Assembly (NCBI GenBank): GCA_001604135.1
Contig: LVAT01000010.1
Location: forward strand, 124,001 to 188,000
Direction of reading: 5' to 3'
DNA length: 64,000 bases
From: Clostridiales bacterium Firm_14
Lineage (GTDB): Bacteria > Bacillota > Clostridia > Saccharofermentanales > Saccharofermentanaceae
Below are positions 16,704-25,366 of this stretch, one piece after another. Numbering within the stretch: position 1 is the stretch's first letter; the number at the start of each line of letters is the position of its first letter. A program made the translations under genes and the position numbers. The notes under the pieces are model-generated. The model worked only from the letters and a program-made list of their open reading frames with translations, did not search any database and had not been told where the DNA came from.

Positions 16704-17816
16704 TCAGATGAGTCCTGCCAGGTCAACGTACTCGATATCCAGAGCCTTGGAAACGTTCTTGTTTACGATCTTTCCGTCATAGCAGTTAACGCCGAGTGCG
16801 ATCGCCTTGTTAGCCTTGGCAGCCTCTTCGAGGCCTGATCCTGCGATCTGAAGGCCGTAACGGAGAGTAGCATTTGTAAGAGCGATCGTGGATGTTCTCG
16901 GAACAGAACCGGGCATATTGCCTACGCAGTAATGGACAACGCCGTCTTCAACGAAGATAGGATCGTCGTGAGTTGTAACTTTTGAAGATTCACCGCAGCC
17001 GCCCTGGTCGATCGCAACGTCTACAAATACAGCGCCGTTCTTCATCTCAGGGAGATACTTACGCTTGAAGAGCTTAGGTGTGGAACCGCCCGGAATAAGA
17101 ACGGAACCGATGACAAGGTCAGCATCCTTTACTGCTCTCTCGACATTGGAATCGTTCGAAACGAGTGTCTGGATGTGTGAGCCGAATCTGTTGTCGAGCT
17201 CTTCGAGTCTCTTAAGGTTAACGTCCAAAATGGTAACATTAGCGCCCATGCCGACAGCGATCTTACAAGCGTTCATTCCTACTGTACCGCCGCCTAAGAT
17301 AACAACATTTGCCTTAGGTGTACCGGGTACGCCTGCAAGGAGGATGCCTTCGCCGCCAAACTTCTTTTCGAGATACTTGGCGCCTTCCTGAATGGAAAGA
17401 CGGCCTGCGATCTGGCTCATAGGAGCAAGGCACGGGAGTGATCCGTCAGCTTCCTGGATAGTCTCATAAGCAACTGCCTTTACCTTGCCTGCGAGGAGAG
17501 CGTCTGTCTGCTCCCTGTCTGCTGCGAGGTGAAGATATGTATAGAGGATAAGGCCTTCTCTGAAGAGCGGATATTCTTCCGGAAGGGGTTCTTTTACCTT
17601 GACCATCATGTCGACGAGAGCCCAGATATCTGCCGCGTTGTCGATTAAAGATGCACCGGCATCGATGTACTCATTGTCAGTAAATCCGGAGCCGACGCCC
17701 GCGCCCTTTTCCATATAAACATGGTGGCCGGCGGCAACATAGGCTCTGACGTTGTCAGGTGTGAGGCCTACACGGAACTCGTTGTTCTTGATCTCTTTTA
17801 CGCATCCGATCTTCAT
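16704..17816 (-). CDS. ald: Alanine dehydrogenase
   Basis: From ATG 17816 the protein has 370 residues, matching the family. The start is chosen because GGAGAAAAAGGATT lies just before it and homologues begin MKIGCVKEIKNNEFRVGLTP; a 32-residue upstream extension lacks such support. Substrate-site residues are visible in VKVKEPLPEEY (Lys) and YTYLHLAAD (His), and the NAD-binding fold is marked by VILGGGTVGMNACKIAVGMG. The enzyme interconverts L-alanine with pyruvate and ammonia using NAD. It stands alone with its own terminator. In anaerobes it often serves amino acid fermentation or alanine supply for the cell wall. Confidence 0.95.
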   Translation of the reverse strand: MKIGCVKEIKNNEFRVGLTPDNVRAYVAAGHHVYMEKGAGVGSGFTDNEYIDAGASLIDNAADIWALVDMMVKVKEPLPEEYPLFREGLILYTYLHLAADREQTDALLAGKVKAVAYETIQEADGSLPCLAPMSQIAGRLSIQEGAKYLEKKFGGEGILLAGVPGTPKANVVILGGGTVGMNACKIAVGMGANVTILDVNLKRLEELDNRFGSHIQTLVSNDSNVERAVKDADLVIGSVLIPGGSTPKLFKRKYLPEMKNGAVFVDVAIDQGGCGESSKVTTHDDPIFVEDGVVHYCVGNMPGSVPRTSTIALTNATLRYGLQIAGSGLEEAAKANKAIALGVNCYDGKIVNKNVSKALDIEYVDLAGLI

Positions 17817-18022
17817 AATCCTTTTTCTCCTTGAGAAAGATTTTTCGCCCGCGCCCAATTCGCGGACAAATATAATTATACGGTATAGATGCAATAATTG
17901 TTTTCTGTTCATTCACACTAAAAACATAAGCAGCGGCTATACCGAACGCATAAACCACGGCATCATCACCAAACATTTTTCTATGATAGAATTATCTCAA
18001 ATCTTTTTGGGAGGGTACGATT

Positions 18023-18592
18023 ATGCCGTTTTCAGAAATGACAAGAGATGAAGCCGTCGCGCTGGCAAGAAAGCTCAGCGGAGAATATGCTGAGATGGAA
18101 AAGATCCGGAAGGAAATGGAAGAGAATGAAGCCATCTTCTCAAAGCCCATACCTGAGCCTGCGAAGCACGCCGCGTTCAAGTATTTCCTGCCATTCCTGA
18201 TCGCTGCGCCTATCGCATTCGCAGTCCTCGGTTCTATCGGCTATTTTGCCTTGAATCTCGGCGGCAGCAGAACCATGAATATGGTCTTTTCTTTCCTGGC
18301 GGTCCTGATCTTTGCCGGTCTTCTGATCTTCGGCGGACGCTTTGCAAAGAACAAGAGAGATGAGATGAATAATCTTGAGATCGCAAAGCACAGAACACAG
18401 GTCGGAAAAATGGACGACCTTAAGAGGAAAACAAATGCTCTTAAGAGCCAGTACAGAACCCTGCAGAATTCAGTTAAGGAATATGAGGATGTGATCCCTG
18501 CAACCCACAGGACAAGCGAGCAGATGGAAAGAGTGGCATCGATCCTTGAAGCAGGTAACGCAAAAGATCTCGAGAGCGCGCTGAAGATCTGA
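18023..18592 (+). CDS. Two-helix coiled-coil membrane protein (paralogue of the 12560 gene)
   Basis: The 189-residue product has an acidic helical N-terminus (about 7-37), two membrane helices (about 53-76 and 85-104) and a charged helical C-terminal region (about 110-150) likely to form a coiled coil. It aligns over its whole length with residues 33-212 of the 12560 product, sharing the starts (DEAVALARKL versus EESIALADKL) and ends, but lacks the zinc ribbon. Function is unknown. GGGAGG precedes the ATG. It has its own terminator and no operon partner. Confidence 0.7.
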   Translation: MPFSEMTRDEAVALARKLSGEYAEMEKIRKEMEENEAIFSKPIPEPAKHAAFKYFLPFLIAAPIAFAVLGSIGYFALNLGGSRTMNMVFSFLAVLIFAGLLIFGGRFAKNKRDEMNNLEIAKHRTQVGKMDDLKRKTNALKSQYRTLQNSVKEYEDVIPATHRTSEQMERVASILEAGNAKDLESALKI

Positions 18593-18614
18593 TCTTAATC
18601 TGATACTTAAAACA

Positions 18615-18643
18615 AAAAAGTCCGGCTCTTGTCCGGACTTTTT
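18615..18643 (+). terminator. Intrinsic terminator after the 18023 gene
   Basis: AAAAAGTCCGG (18615-18625) pairs with CCGGACTTTTT (18633-18643), an 11-bp stem ending in a T-run. Confidence 0.9.
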
Positions 18644-18803
18644 CATTGGGGGCTGTTATGAAGACTATATGAAAAGCATTATTGCTTGGTTGACTACATT
18701 ATTTGCCCCTATCCTGAAACGAACCTGAAATGCGTAAGGAAAAGTTGCGTGAAATCATTTATACTGTCAGAAGGTGGCTAATTAAATTAAGGAGACTATA
18801 CCT

Positions 18804-21476
18804 ATGGAAGGTTATAAATTCTTTGATGAGAACGGCACATTCACACTGGACGATCCCGATCTTTACAGCTACCTGTATTTTCCGGTAGGTGCAACCAGTG
18901 GCATGATGGGATGTCTTACACCCGAACTTGGCGGCGACCTTAAGACTTCCCAGAACACTTTCATACTGGAACCGGTATCCTCCGATAATCTCCACAATAA
19001 CCGTTCGACCAGAAACTTCTGGCTCTATTTGGAAGACGGCACGCTCATTTCCGCTACCGGCGCTTCAGCTTCTGCACATGCGAAAAAGTTTACTCCCGGT
19101 AAGGACGAGGTCACACTTTACGGCGGCCTTTTATGGCACAGATTGGACCGCAAGATCTCAGGCACGGATATCGAGACCGAGATCACAACATTTGTACCCG
19201 TTAATACTTCCGACAGGATCGAGCTTACCCGTGTAAGAGTAATCAACAACGGCACGGTTCCTGTCACCTTCACGCCTACTGCCGCAACTCCGATCTACGG
19301 ACGTTCCGCAGATAACATAAGAGATCACAGGAACGTTACTTCCATGCTCAACCGCATGACGGTAACGGAATACGGCGTCACGAACAATCCGACTCTCACG
19401 TTCGACGAGCGCGGACACAGAAGAAACAAGGTGGTCTACGGCTTCTTCGCTTCTGATCAGAGCGGAGCAAAGCCTGTGTCATTCTGCCCTGTAGCTGAGG
19501 ATTTCATCGGTGAAGGCGGAGCTTTCGATAACCCCGGATTCCCTGTTACCGGCACTCCCGCATCCAGACCGGGCGACCGTGCCGACGGTTTTGAGGCCAT
19601 GGGCGCAGCTATGTTCGCTAAGAAGACGCTGGCGCCGGGTGAAGACACCGATTACTTTTTCGCGCTCGCGATCGACGACATAGATAAGCCCTCCGATACA
19701 GAGGAGGAAATCCTCACCGAATCCGCAAAGCTTGAGAAGATGGCTGTTAAATACCTCTCTCCTGTAGCTTTCGACAACGGCTGGGCTGATAACATGAACT
19801 ACTGGGTCGACAGGAATAACGTCAGGTTCCACACCGGTGACGAGGCCTTCGACAACTGGATGTACTGGGTAGGCGTCCAGCCGATGCTTCGCCGTATTTA
19901 CGGCTGCTCGTTCCTCCCCCACCACGACTACGGCAAGGGCGGCAGGGGCTGGAGAGACCTCTGGCAGGACTGTTTGGCGCTCATCATCATGGACCCTTCG
20001 GACGTAAGGGGCATGCTTGTCGATAACTTCGGCGGCGTCAGATGCGACGGCACAAATGCCACGATCATCGGAAGCAAGAGCGGAGAATTCATCGCTGACC
20101 GTAACGGCATCACAAGAGTCTGGATGGACCACGCAATGTGGCCCTTCATGACCATGGACCTCTATATAAAACAGACAGGCGATCTTAAGATCTTAGACGA
20201 GACGGCTCCCTATTTCATCGACCGCCAGGTAATGCGCGGCGAGGAACTTCTCGATAAAGACACCGATCTTTCCGGCATACGCTGCGAAGGAACGGTCATG
20301 GAGCACCTCCTCCTTCAGAACTTCGCCGCTTTCTTTGATGTAGGCGAGCACGGACACATGAAGCTCCGTGGAGCTGACTGGAACGATGCTCTCGACATGG
20401 GCAAGGACAAGGGTGAGAGCGTTGCCTTCACGGCAGCTTACGCAGGCAACTACAAAAAGCTGGCTTCGATCCTCAGAGAGTACAAAAAGGTCTTCGGAAA
20501 GGCTTCGATCGAGGCTTGTGAAGAGCTCGAAGGCCTCCTTGGTGTCTACGAGGCAAATAAGCTTCAAGGCATGCTGTTGAGCTATTGTAACAATGTTAAA
20601 ACAGGATTTACGGGTTCTAAGAAGGCATTTGACATCGACCTCCTTGCAGACGACCTCGACAAGAAGGCTGACTGGATAATTTCCCACATCAGGGAGACAG
20701 AATGGTTCACTGACAGCGAAGGTTATTCCAGATATAACGGCTACTATGATAACAGCGGAAACGCATTAGAGAAGAACGGCAACAAGCACGGCAAGCCCGC
20801 CATGATGCTCACGGGCGAAGTCTTCACTGTCATGTCAGGCGTTGCGACCGACGAACAGATCCCTGAGATCGTCAGATCGGCTGACAGATACATCTACGAT
20901 CCTTCGATCGGAGGATATAAGCTCAATACTGATTTCCATGAAATCAAGACCGACATGGGCCGCATGTTCGGCTTCTCCTACGGCCAGAAAGAAAACGGCG
21001 CGGTCTTCTCGCACATGACCGTAATGTTCGGCAATGCCCTTTATTCCAGAGGCTTTAAGGAAGAAGGCTGGAAGGTCCTTGGAACTCTCTACCGCCATGC
21101 AACAGACTTTGAGAAGAGCAAGATCTATCCCGGCGTTCCTGAATATTTCGATCCCAAGGGCAGAGGCGTTTACCACTACCTCACGGGCGCGGCAAGCTGG
21201 CTCATGCTCACAGTCCTTACAGAGATGTTCGGTATAAAGGGTTCTTACGGGTCGATGGTATTTGAGCCGAAGCTCCTGCCTTCGCAGTTCGACTCAGACG
21301 GTAAGGCATCAGTCGAATTCGAGTTCAACGGAAAGCCGGTCACAGTCGTCTACAAAAAGGGCGCTGACGCTTCAGAAGTAAAGTCGATCACAGTCGACGG
21401 TGCTCTTGTAAGCGAAGGCACCAACGTGCTTCCCAAGTATAAGATCGGCAGCGTGATCGAGATAGAACTCAACTAA
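18804..21476 (+). CDS. GH94 family glycoside phosphorylase
   Basis: The 890-residue protein has the layout of GH94 disaccharide phosphorylases: an N-terminal beta-sandwich (about 1-290), a linker, an (alpha/alpha)6 barrel (about 330-800) and a C-terminal lid. The catalytic acid motif is intact in RGADWNDALD with Asp near residue 525. Such enzymes split beta-glucosides with phosphate to give a sugar 1-phosphate, saving ATP. The N-terminus (SYLYFPVGATSGMMG, GGDLKTSQNTF) differs from classical cellobiose or chitobiose phosphorylases and reminds me of laminaribiose-type enzymes, but the substrate remains unproven. No sugar ABC transporter or second glycosidase is adjacent. AAGGAG precedes the ATG. 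Confidence 0.9.
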   Translation: MEGYKFFDENGTFTLDDPDLYSYLYFPVGATSGMMGCLTPELGGDLKTSQNTFILEPVSSDNLHNNRSTRNFWLYLEDGTLISATGASASAHAKKFTPGKDEVTLYGGLLWHRLDRKISGTDIETEITTFVPVNTSDRIELTRVRVINNGTVPVTFTPTAATPIYGRSADNIRDHRNVTSMLNRMTVTEYGVTNNPTLTFDERGHRRNKVVYGFFASDQSGAKPVSFCPVAEDFIGEGGAFDNPGFPVTGTPASRPGDRADGFEAMGAAMFAKKTLAPGEDTDYFFALAIDDIDKPSDTEEEILTESAKLEKMAVKYLSPVAFDNGWADNMNYWVDRNNVRFHTGDEAFDNWMYWVGVQPMLRRIYGCSFLPHHDYGKGGRGWRDLWQDCLALIIMDPSDVRGMLVDNFGGVRCDGTNATIIGSKSGEFIADRNGITRVWMDHAMWPFMTMDLYIKQTGDLKILDETAPYFIDRQVMRGEELLDKDTDLSGIRCEGTVMEHLLLQNFAAFFDVGEHGHMKLRGADWNDALDMGKDKGESVAFTAAYAGNYKKLASILREYKKVFGKASIEACEELEGLLGVYEANKLQGMLLSYCNNVKTGFTGSKKAFDIDLLADDLDKKADWIISHIRETEWFTDSEGYSRYNGYYDNSGNALEKNGNKHGKPAMMLTGEVFTVMSGVATDEQIPEIVRSADRYIYDPSIGGYKLNTDFHEIKTDMGRMFGFSYGQKENGAVFSHMTVMFGNALYSRGFKEEGWKVLGTLYRHATDFEKSKIYPGVPEYFDPKGRGVYHYLTGAASWLMLTVLTEMFGIKGSYGSMVFEPKLLPSQFDSDGKASVEFEFNGKPVTVVYKKGADASEVKSITVDGALVSEGTNVLPKYKIGSVIEIELN

Positions 21477-21504
21477 AAGGCAGGCTTCTGTAGCGGAAAA
21501 ATCT

Positions 21505-21547
21505 GAATTACGAATTATGCAAAAATGGCTATTTATCCGTAATTCGT
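21505..21547. repeat. Intergenic palindrome
   Basis: GAATTACG (21505-21512) is inverted at 21538-21545, and an overlapping alternative pairs ACGAATTA (21510-21517) with TAATTCGT (21540-21547). The space between GH94 and the lipoprotein gene (21477-21612) holds nothing else recognisable. No T-run follows, so it is a poor terminator. Confidence 0.5.
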
Positions 21548-21612
21548 CCTCAAAGGAGCAACAAATCCTTAACCGGCAAATTCTATATGCAGCAGATACT
21601 TAACAGCCGTTT

Positions 21613-22023
21613 TCAGGTCCTGTTATATGTCTGCATGTTGCCCTGCCAGGTGACGGTTATCCTTGGGCCGCCAAATGCAAAGCAGTATTCCCAGCCGCCG
21701 TTGTCGTCGGCGCTTCCGATCTGGGATGCCAGCGTTCTGTCTTCGTTGTCGTACTCCATGTCGTAGTCGAACTTCTCGAGAAGTCCCTCTTCATAATGGT
21801 AGAACTCAACCTTGAAGCCCTTGTCGGTCACGTCGTAGATTGTGAAATGCTCTTCTGTGTCGGATGACTGATAACTGCCTTCCCAGCCCTGGGGCTTGGT
21901 CTCAGTGACGGTGACTGTTGTATCTTCGGTCGTCTTTTCGATGACGGGTTCAGGCTCTTTGCCGCATGCTGCAAGGGACAGACCCAAGCCTGCAGCTAAT
22001 AATATTGCTAATATTTTCTTCAT
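21613..22023 (-). CDS. Small lipoprotein of unknown function
   Basis: This 136-residue protein has a lipoprotein signal peptide: MKK, a hydrophobic core and the lipobox LAAC with the modified Cys at residue 20. An acidic Thr/Glu-rich linker follows (about 22-45), then a small domain with WEGSYQSSDTEEHFTIYDV and further aromatic residues that suggests a beta-barrel or lipocalin-like fold. It should be anchored on the outside of the cell membrane. The family is unrecognised. A TATAAT box lies on the minus strand at 22054-22059. Confidence 0.75.
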   Translation of the reverse strand: MKKILAILLAAGLGLSLAACGKEPEPVIEKTTEDTTVTVTETKPQGWEGSYQSSDTEEHFTIYDVTDKGFKVEFYHYEEGLLEKFDYDMEYDNEDRTLASQIGSADDNGGWEYCFAFGGPRITVTWQGNMQTYNRT

Positions 22024-22053
22024 GTTCTTTCTCCGTTTTTTCGCTCAAGGCAT

Positions 22054-22059
22054 ATTATA
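22054..22059 (-). promoter_or_regulatory. -10 box of the 21613-22023 lipoprotein gene
   Basis: TATAAT on the minus strand, about 31 nt before the ATG. The 20-nt dispersed motif at 22079-22098 ends about 19 nt upstream of it, where a -35 or activator site would be expected. Confidence 0.45.
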
Positions 22060-22078
22060 TACGACACGGCAGAACTTA

Positions 22079-22098
22079 TTGGGAAAATATGAGAGAAA
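22079..22098. repeat. Dispersed 20-nt motif, copy 2
   Basis: TTGGGAAAATATGAGAGAAA, a 19/20 match to 15416-15435. It lies just upstream of the promoter of the lipoprotein gene ending at 22023. Confidence 0.4.
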
Positions 22099-22104
22099 AC
22101 CGTT

Positions 22105-22141
22105 TTATCGAAAACGGCTGCTCAAACTGTGTTTTCGATAA
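22105..22141. repeat. 37-nt perfect-arm palindrome
   Basis: TTATCGAAAAC (22105-22115) is perfectly inverted as GTTTTCGATAA (22131-22141) around a 15-nt loop. A short CCGTTTT/AAAACGG palindrome overlaps its left arm. The size matches the units of the arrays at 7.5 and 26.1 kb. The intergenic region 22024-22266 holds nothing else but promoter sequence. Confidence 0.6.
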
Positions 22142-22266
22142 TTGCAACGCAGAATTGGTCCAGCCAGGTCAGTGGCGGCAATTTACCGCACCTCGTAATT
22201 GAAAAGCGTCTGAAAAACTCCTAAAATAACCTAGCTGATAATTAGTTTGGGATGGATTTGCAATAA

Positions 22267-23283
22267 ATGAGTCTCTTGAAGAAAAAGTCTCTATGGCTGG
22301 GCGCGTTGTTCCTGCTGGTGCTTGGCGGCGCGACCGTTTATGTCATTTACAAAGAGCTTGAAGGTCAGGACATCTTGGGAACTCTTAAAAATGCCAATAT
22401 CTGGTGGGTATTGGCTGCTGTCTTGGCGATGGCAGTATACGCGGTCTGCGACGGCATAAATATCAGCAGATGCTTAAAGCTTGCCGGGTACAAGATATCT
22501 TTCGCGCAGATGATGAAGTATTCATTTGCAGGCTTCTTCTTCAGCTCGATAACGCCGTCTTCGACAGGCGGACAGCCGGGCCAGCTATACTTCATGGCAA
22601 AGGACAAGCTTAAGATATCGCACAGCGCATTTACGCTCCTTTGCGCGCTCTTAAGCTTCCAGTGCGCGGCAGTATTCTTAGGCGTTGCGGGCGTCATCTT
22701 TTCGCGCGGCGAAGTCTTCAGTCTTCAGGGCAGATTTGCTTATGTATTCCCGATCGGATTTGCCTTAAATCTCGCGATAATCGCATTCCTTATATGCGTT
22801 CTTTTTACGAGAAAACTTGCCGGTTTCTTCATAGGGATCGGACTGTGGTTCATTAAGGTCAGAGGCATCAAGCCCGGCGAGAGGTTCAAGTTCTTGAGGT
22901 CTTTTGCTTCATACAGAAAGGCTGCAGGCCTTCTTAAGAAGAATAAGATCGTATTCGTTAAGATGCTTATCACTTCGCTCGTGCAGCTGATCCTCTTCCA
23001 CTCGGTCACTTTCCTGTGCGCACACGCCATAGGATGCACGGATCTCGAATGGTTTACGGTGCTCCGAACTCAGTCATCACTTTTCATATCGGTATCTTCA
23101 CTGCCGCTTCCCGGCGCTGCAGGCGTTACGGAATACGGCTATGCGTTATTCTATGCGGATCTTATTCCGAGCTGTTTATTGGGAAGCGTCATGCTCCTGT
23201 CGCGTTTTGTAAGCTTTACGCTGCCGCTTGTAATGAGCGGATTGGGACTGGCGGCTCTCTCGATCAAGCCGTCGAAAAAATGA
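22267..23283 (+). CDS. Flippase-like membrane protein, YbhN/LPG synthase TM family
   Basis: The 338-residue product has about eight to nine membrane helices and the family pattern in the N-terminal half, including the conserved stretch SSITPSSTGGQPGQLYFM (about residues 96-114) and LPLPGAAGVTEYGY near the C-terminus. This domain is related to the flippase part of MprF and to YbhN proteins, which handle lipids or lipid-linked sugars in the membrane. The aminoacyltransferase domain of MprF is absent. The adjacent, convergent GT2 glycosyltransferase hints at envelope glycolipids, but the stops touch and the genes are on opposite strands, so they are not co-transcribed. Confidence 0.85.
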   Translation: MSLLKKKSLWLGALFLLVLGGATVYVIYKELEGQDILGTLKNANIWWVLAAVLAMAVYAVCDGINISRCLKLAGYKISFAQMMKYSFAGFFFSSITPSSTGGQPGQLYFMAKDKLKISHSAFTLLCALLSFQCAAVFLGVAGVIFSRGEVFSLQGRFAYVFPIGFALNLAIIAFLICVLFTRKLAGFFIGIGLWFIKVRGIKPGERFKFLRSFASYRKAAGLLKKNKIVFVKMLITSLVQLILFHSVTFLCAHAIGCTDLEWFTVLRTQSSLFISVSSLPLPGAAGVTEYGYALFYADLIPSCLLGSVMLLSRFVSFTLPLVMSGLGLAALSIKPSKK

Positions 23284-24318
23284 TCAGTTAAATCCGAAGA
23301 GCTTTCTTGCTATCTGGTAACCTAAGCGGTGCAAGGGATAGCTTATCCAATGCGGCCATTTGCGGACAGGTCCTATCATGTGCTTTGTAAACGGTCCCTG
23401 TGTGATCCACTTGTAGTATGCGGGGCGCTTTTGCTCGATCTCATCTAAGAAAGACTGCATGACCTGTTCGTCTTCTTTTGTGTGAAGACGGAGCAGGAAT
23501 GAGACTGTCGCAAGCGTGACTATCTCCGTGTAGTAGTACAGATATTCGCGCTGCGCTTTGTTCGTTAATGAATCCGTATCAAGTTCATAGAGCATAAGGC
23601 GGTTAACCTTGAGCTGCTGGTCCATGCGGCTCAACATGACCTTCTCATTAACGGACTGGTCCTCACGGCCGATGAAATAACGGTAAAGATCGACATCAAG
23701 GTAGTACATCTTCTCTACCTTCATCATGGGGTAGCATACGAAGAGGTGATCTACATAGAAAGTGTGCTTGGGAAGCTTCATTCCGCTGTTTCTGGCAAGC
23801 TCGGTGCGGTATGTCGCAGAGTGCATCAGGATATAAGAACCTGTCGCCCACTTGCCGACTTCATCCCATCCGAAGAGCCTGCCGACAGGAAGCGTCTTGC
23901 GGTAATTGATCGGACATCTCTTACCCTTATTGACCTTCTCATATACGTAATTGGTGATCACGAGATCTGCGGCCTTTTGGGGATCGCGCATTTCCTCAAG
24001 AACATTTAAAAGCTTGAGCAGTGAATCCTTTTCGAGCCAGTCGTCTGAATCGAGCACTCTGAAATAAAGGCCTGTAGCTGCGCTAAGACCTGCCATTACA
24101 GCATCGCCGTGACCGCCGTTCTCTTTCCTTATAAGACGGACGGTATCCGGATATTTCTCTATATATTCCTCAGCGATCCCGGAAGTGTCATCTGTCGAAC
24201 CGTCATCAACAACGATTACTTCCACCTGCTCCTTACCCGGCAGAAGGCTCTCAATAGCCCTTCTGACATAATCCTGCGAGTTATAGGAGGGGATCGCCAC
24301 AGTTAAAAGCTTTTGCAT
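23284..24318 (-). CDS. Glycosyltransferase family 2 protein
   Basis: This 344-residue enzyme begins with a GT-A domain typical of GT2: LLTVAIPSYNSQDYVRRAIE, then VEVIVVDDGSTDDT, and the metal-binding motif FRVLDSDDW (DxD-like, residues about 87-95). The C-terminal half is helical with no clear membrane segment. It should transfer a sugar from a nucleotide-sugar to a lipid or polymer acceptor at the cytoplasmic face of the membrane. Its stop directly abuts the stop of the flippase-like gene on the other strand, with no room for a shared terminator. The acceptor is unknown. Confidence 0.9.
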   Translation of the reverse strand: MQKLLTVAIPSYNSQDYVRRAIESLLPGKEQVEVIVVDDGSTDDTSGIAEEYIEKYPDTVRLIRKENGGHGDAVMAGLSAATGLYFRVLDSDDWLEKDSLLKLLNVLEEMRDPQKAADLVITNYVYEKVNKGKRCPINYRKTLPVGRLFGWDEVGKWATGSYILMHSATYRTELARNSGMKLPKHTFYVDHLFVCYPMMKVEKMYYLDVDLYRYFIGREDQSVNEKVMLSRMDQQLKVNRLMLYELDTDSLTNKAQREYLYYYTEIVTLATVSFLLRLHTKEDEQVMQSFLDEIEQKRPAYYKWITQGPFTKHMIGPVRKWPHWISYPLHRLGYQIARKLFGFN

Positions 24319-24437
24319 TAACCCAAACTACCCTTTCCACAATAAACCGATAGTCATTATATCATCAGGAGCGAAAAGTTCTACCTTTGAGAAAAATGTA
24401 TATTATGTTTGATATAAATGCCTCTGTTTATCAGACA

Positions 24438-25274
24438 TTATCCGGTTTTTTTGCGCGGTTTTCTTAATGTTCCCAAAAGGATCTCGACACCTGCCAGAGG
24501 AATAGCGGTAATAAGGCCGGCAACAAGTATCCTGCCCTTGATCTCGTTGTTATAAGATCCTACCCATGCTTTCGTAAATTCTGCTGAACAGTAATTCGAA
24601 GCAGGATAGTAATACATCAGTTCCATCTGAAGATTGGAAGCATCAGACTTGTTCTTTGTGGTTATCAGCATACTCACATCTGATGTGGCATCGTCTTTTA
24701 CAAGATAATCGTGAAGCTTTTTATTGAATTCTTCCCACGTCTCCGGATCGTACTCGTAATACAGGAAATAATCCGGCTCTTCACTGACCTGCTCGACTTT
24801 TTCCTTGCTTATTCTGAAGACAACATATTTCGAATTTGGAAGCCTGGCATCATGAGGGATCTCAATGCCGAATACCGATCTCATGCCTGACGGGTCTCCG
24901 TAAAAGATGTATGCATCATACGGAACTGCAGCCTTAAGAGTCTCTCCTGAATTGATCCTTTCAGAGAACTCGGTAAAAGCGGCATCGTCAAAGATGAAAA
25001 GGCTCTTAACCCCGTCCATTTGAGAAATGTCAGGCACTGTTTCATAAGTAATAAGAGCCGTATCATCAATAGGCTCAATGCCTCTTGCTTTGGCATACCT
25101 CTGATTCAGTTCGCCGAATTCCCTGTCAACCGCATATACATAGAGCGAGCTTGAATCAGGAACTTCGTCCGTACTGCGGTTTATGATGTAGTAAATGCCT
25201 GCAACGGTTCCGAACACGATGAAGACCGCGAACGGGATCGCTGCCATCAGTATCAATAAGACTTTCGAACGCAT
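24438..25274 (-). CDS. Membrane protein with two helices flanking an outer domain
   Basis: From ATG 25274 the product has 278 residues. The start is chosen because GGGGG lies 8-9 nt upstream; the longer frame at 25301 has no such site. One membrane helix lies at the N-terminus (about 5-25) and one near the C-terminus (about 250-268), followed by a basic tail LRKPRKKTG. The region between them is probably extracytoplasmic. The general plan resembles that of the 41719 product. I do not recognise the family. Confidence 0.7.
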   Translation of the reverse strand: MRSKVLLILMAAIPFAVFIVFGTVAGIYYIINRSTDEVPDSSSLYVYAVDREFGELNQRYAKARGIEPIDDTALITYETVPDISQMDGVKSLFIFDDAAFTEFSERINSGETLKAAVPYDAYIFYGDPSGMRSVFGIEIPHDARLPNSKYVVFRISKEKVEQVSEEPDYFLYYEYDPETWEEFNKKLHDYLVKDDATSDVSMLITTKNKSDASNLQMELMYYYPASNYCSAEFTKAWVGSYNNEIKGRILVAGLITAIPLAGVEILLGTLRKPRKKTG

Positions 25275-25330
25275 AATATCTACCCCCTGCTGTTTTTCCA
25301 TAGCTAGACCATTGTATCACCTTTTATTGA

Positions 25331-25336
25331 TATAAT
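25331..25336 (+). promoter_or_regulatory. -10 box of the 25367 operon
   Basis: TATAAT, 30 nt before ATG 25367. No good -35 word is visible at 17 nt. Confidence 0.4.
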
Positions 25337-25366
25337 TGGAGAAACGTTCATTGCAGGAGGGTTAAC

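Noticed and set aside
19479-20132. Open frame antisense to the GH94 gene
   Set aside because: The sense frame has full GH94 motifs. The antisense product shows no motif and no ribosome-binding site.
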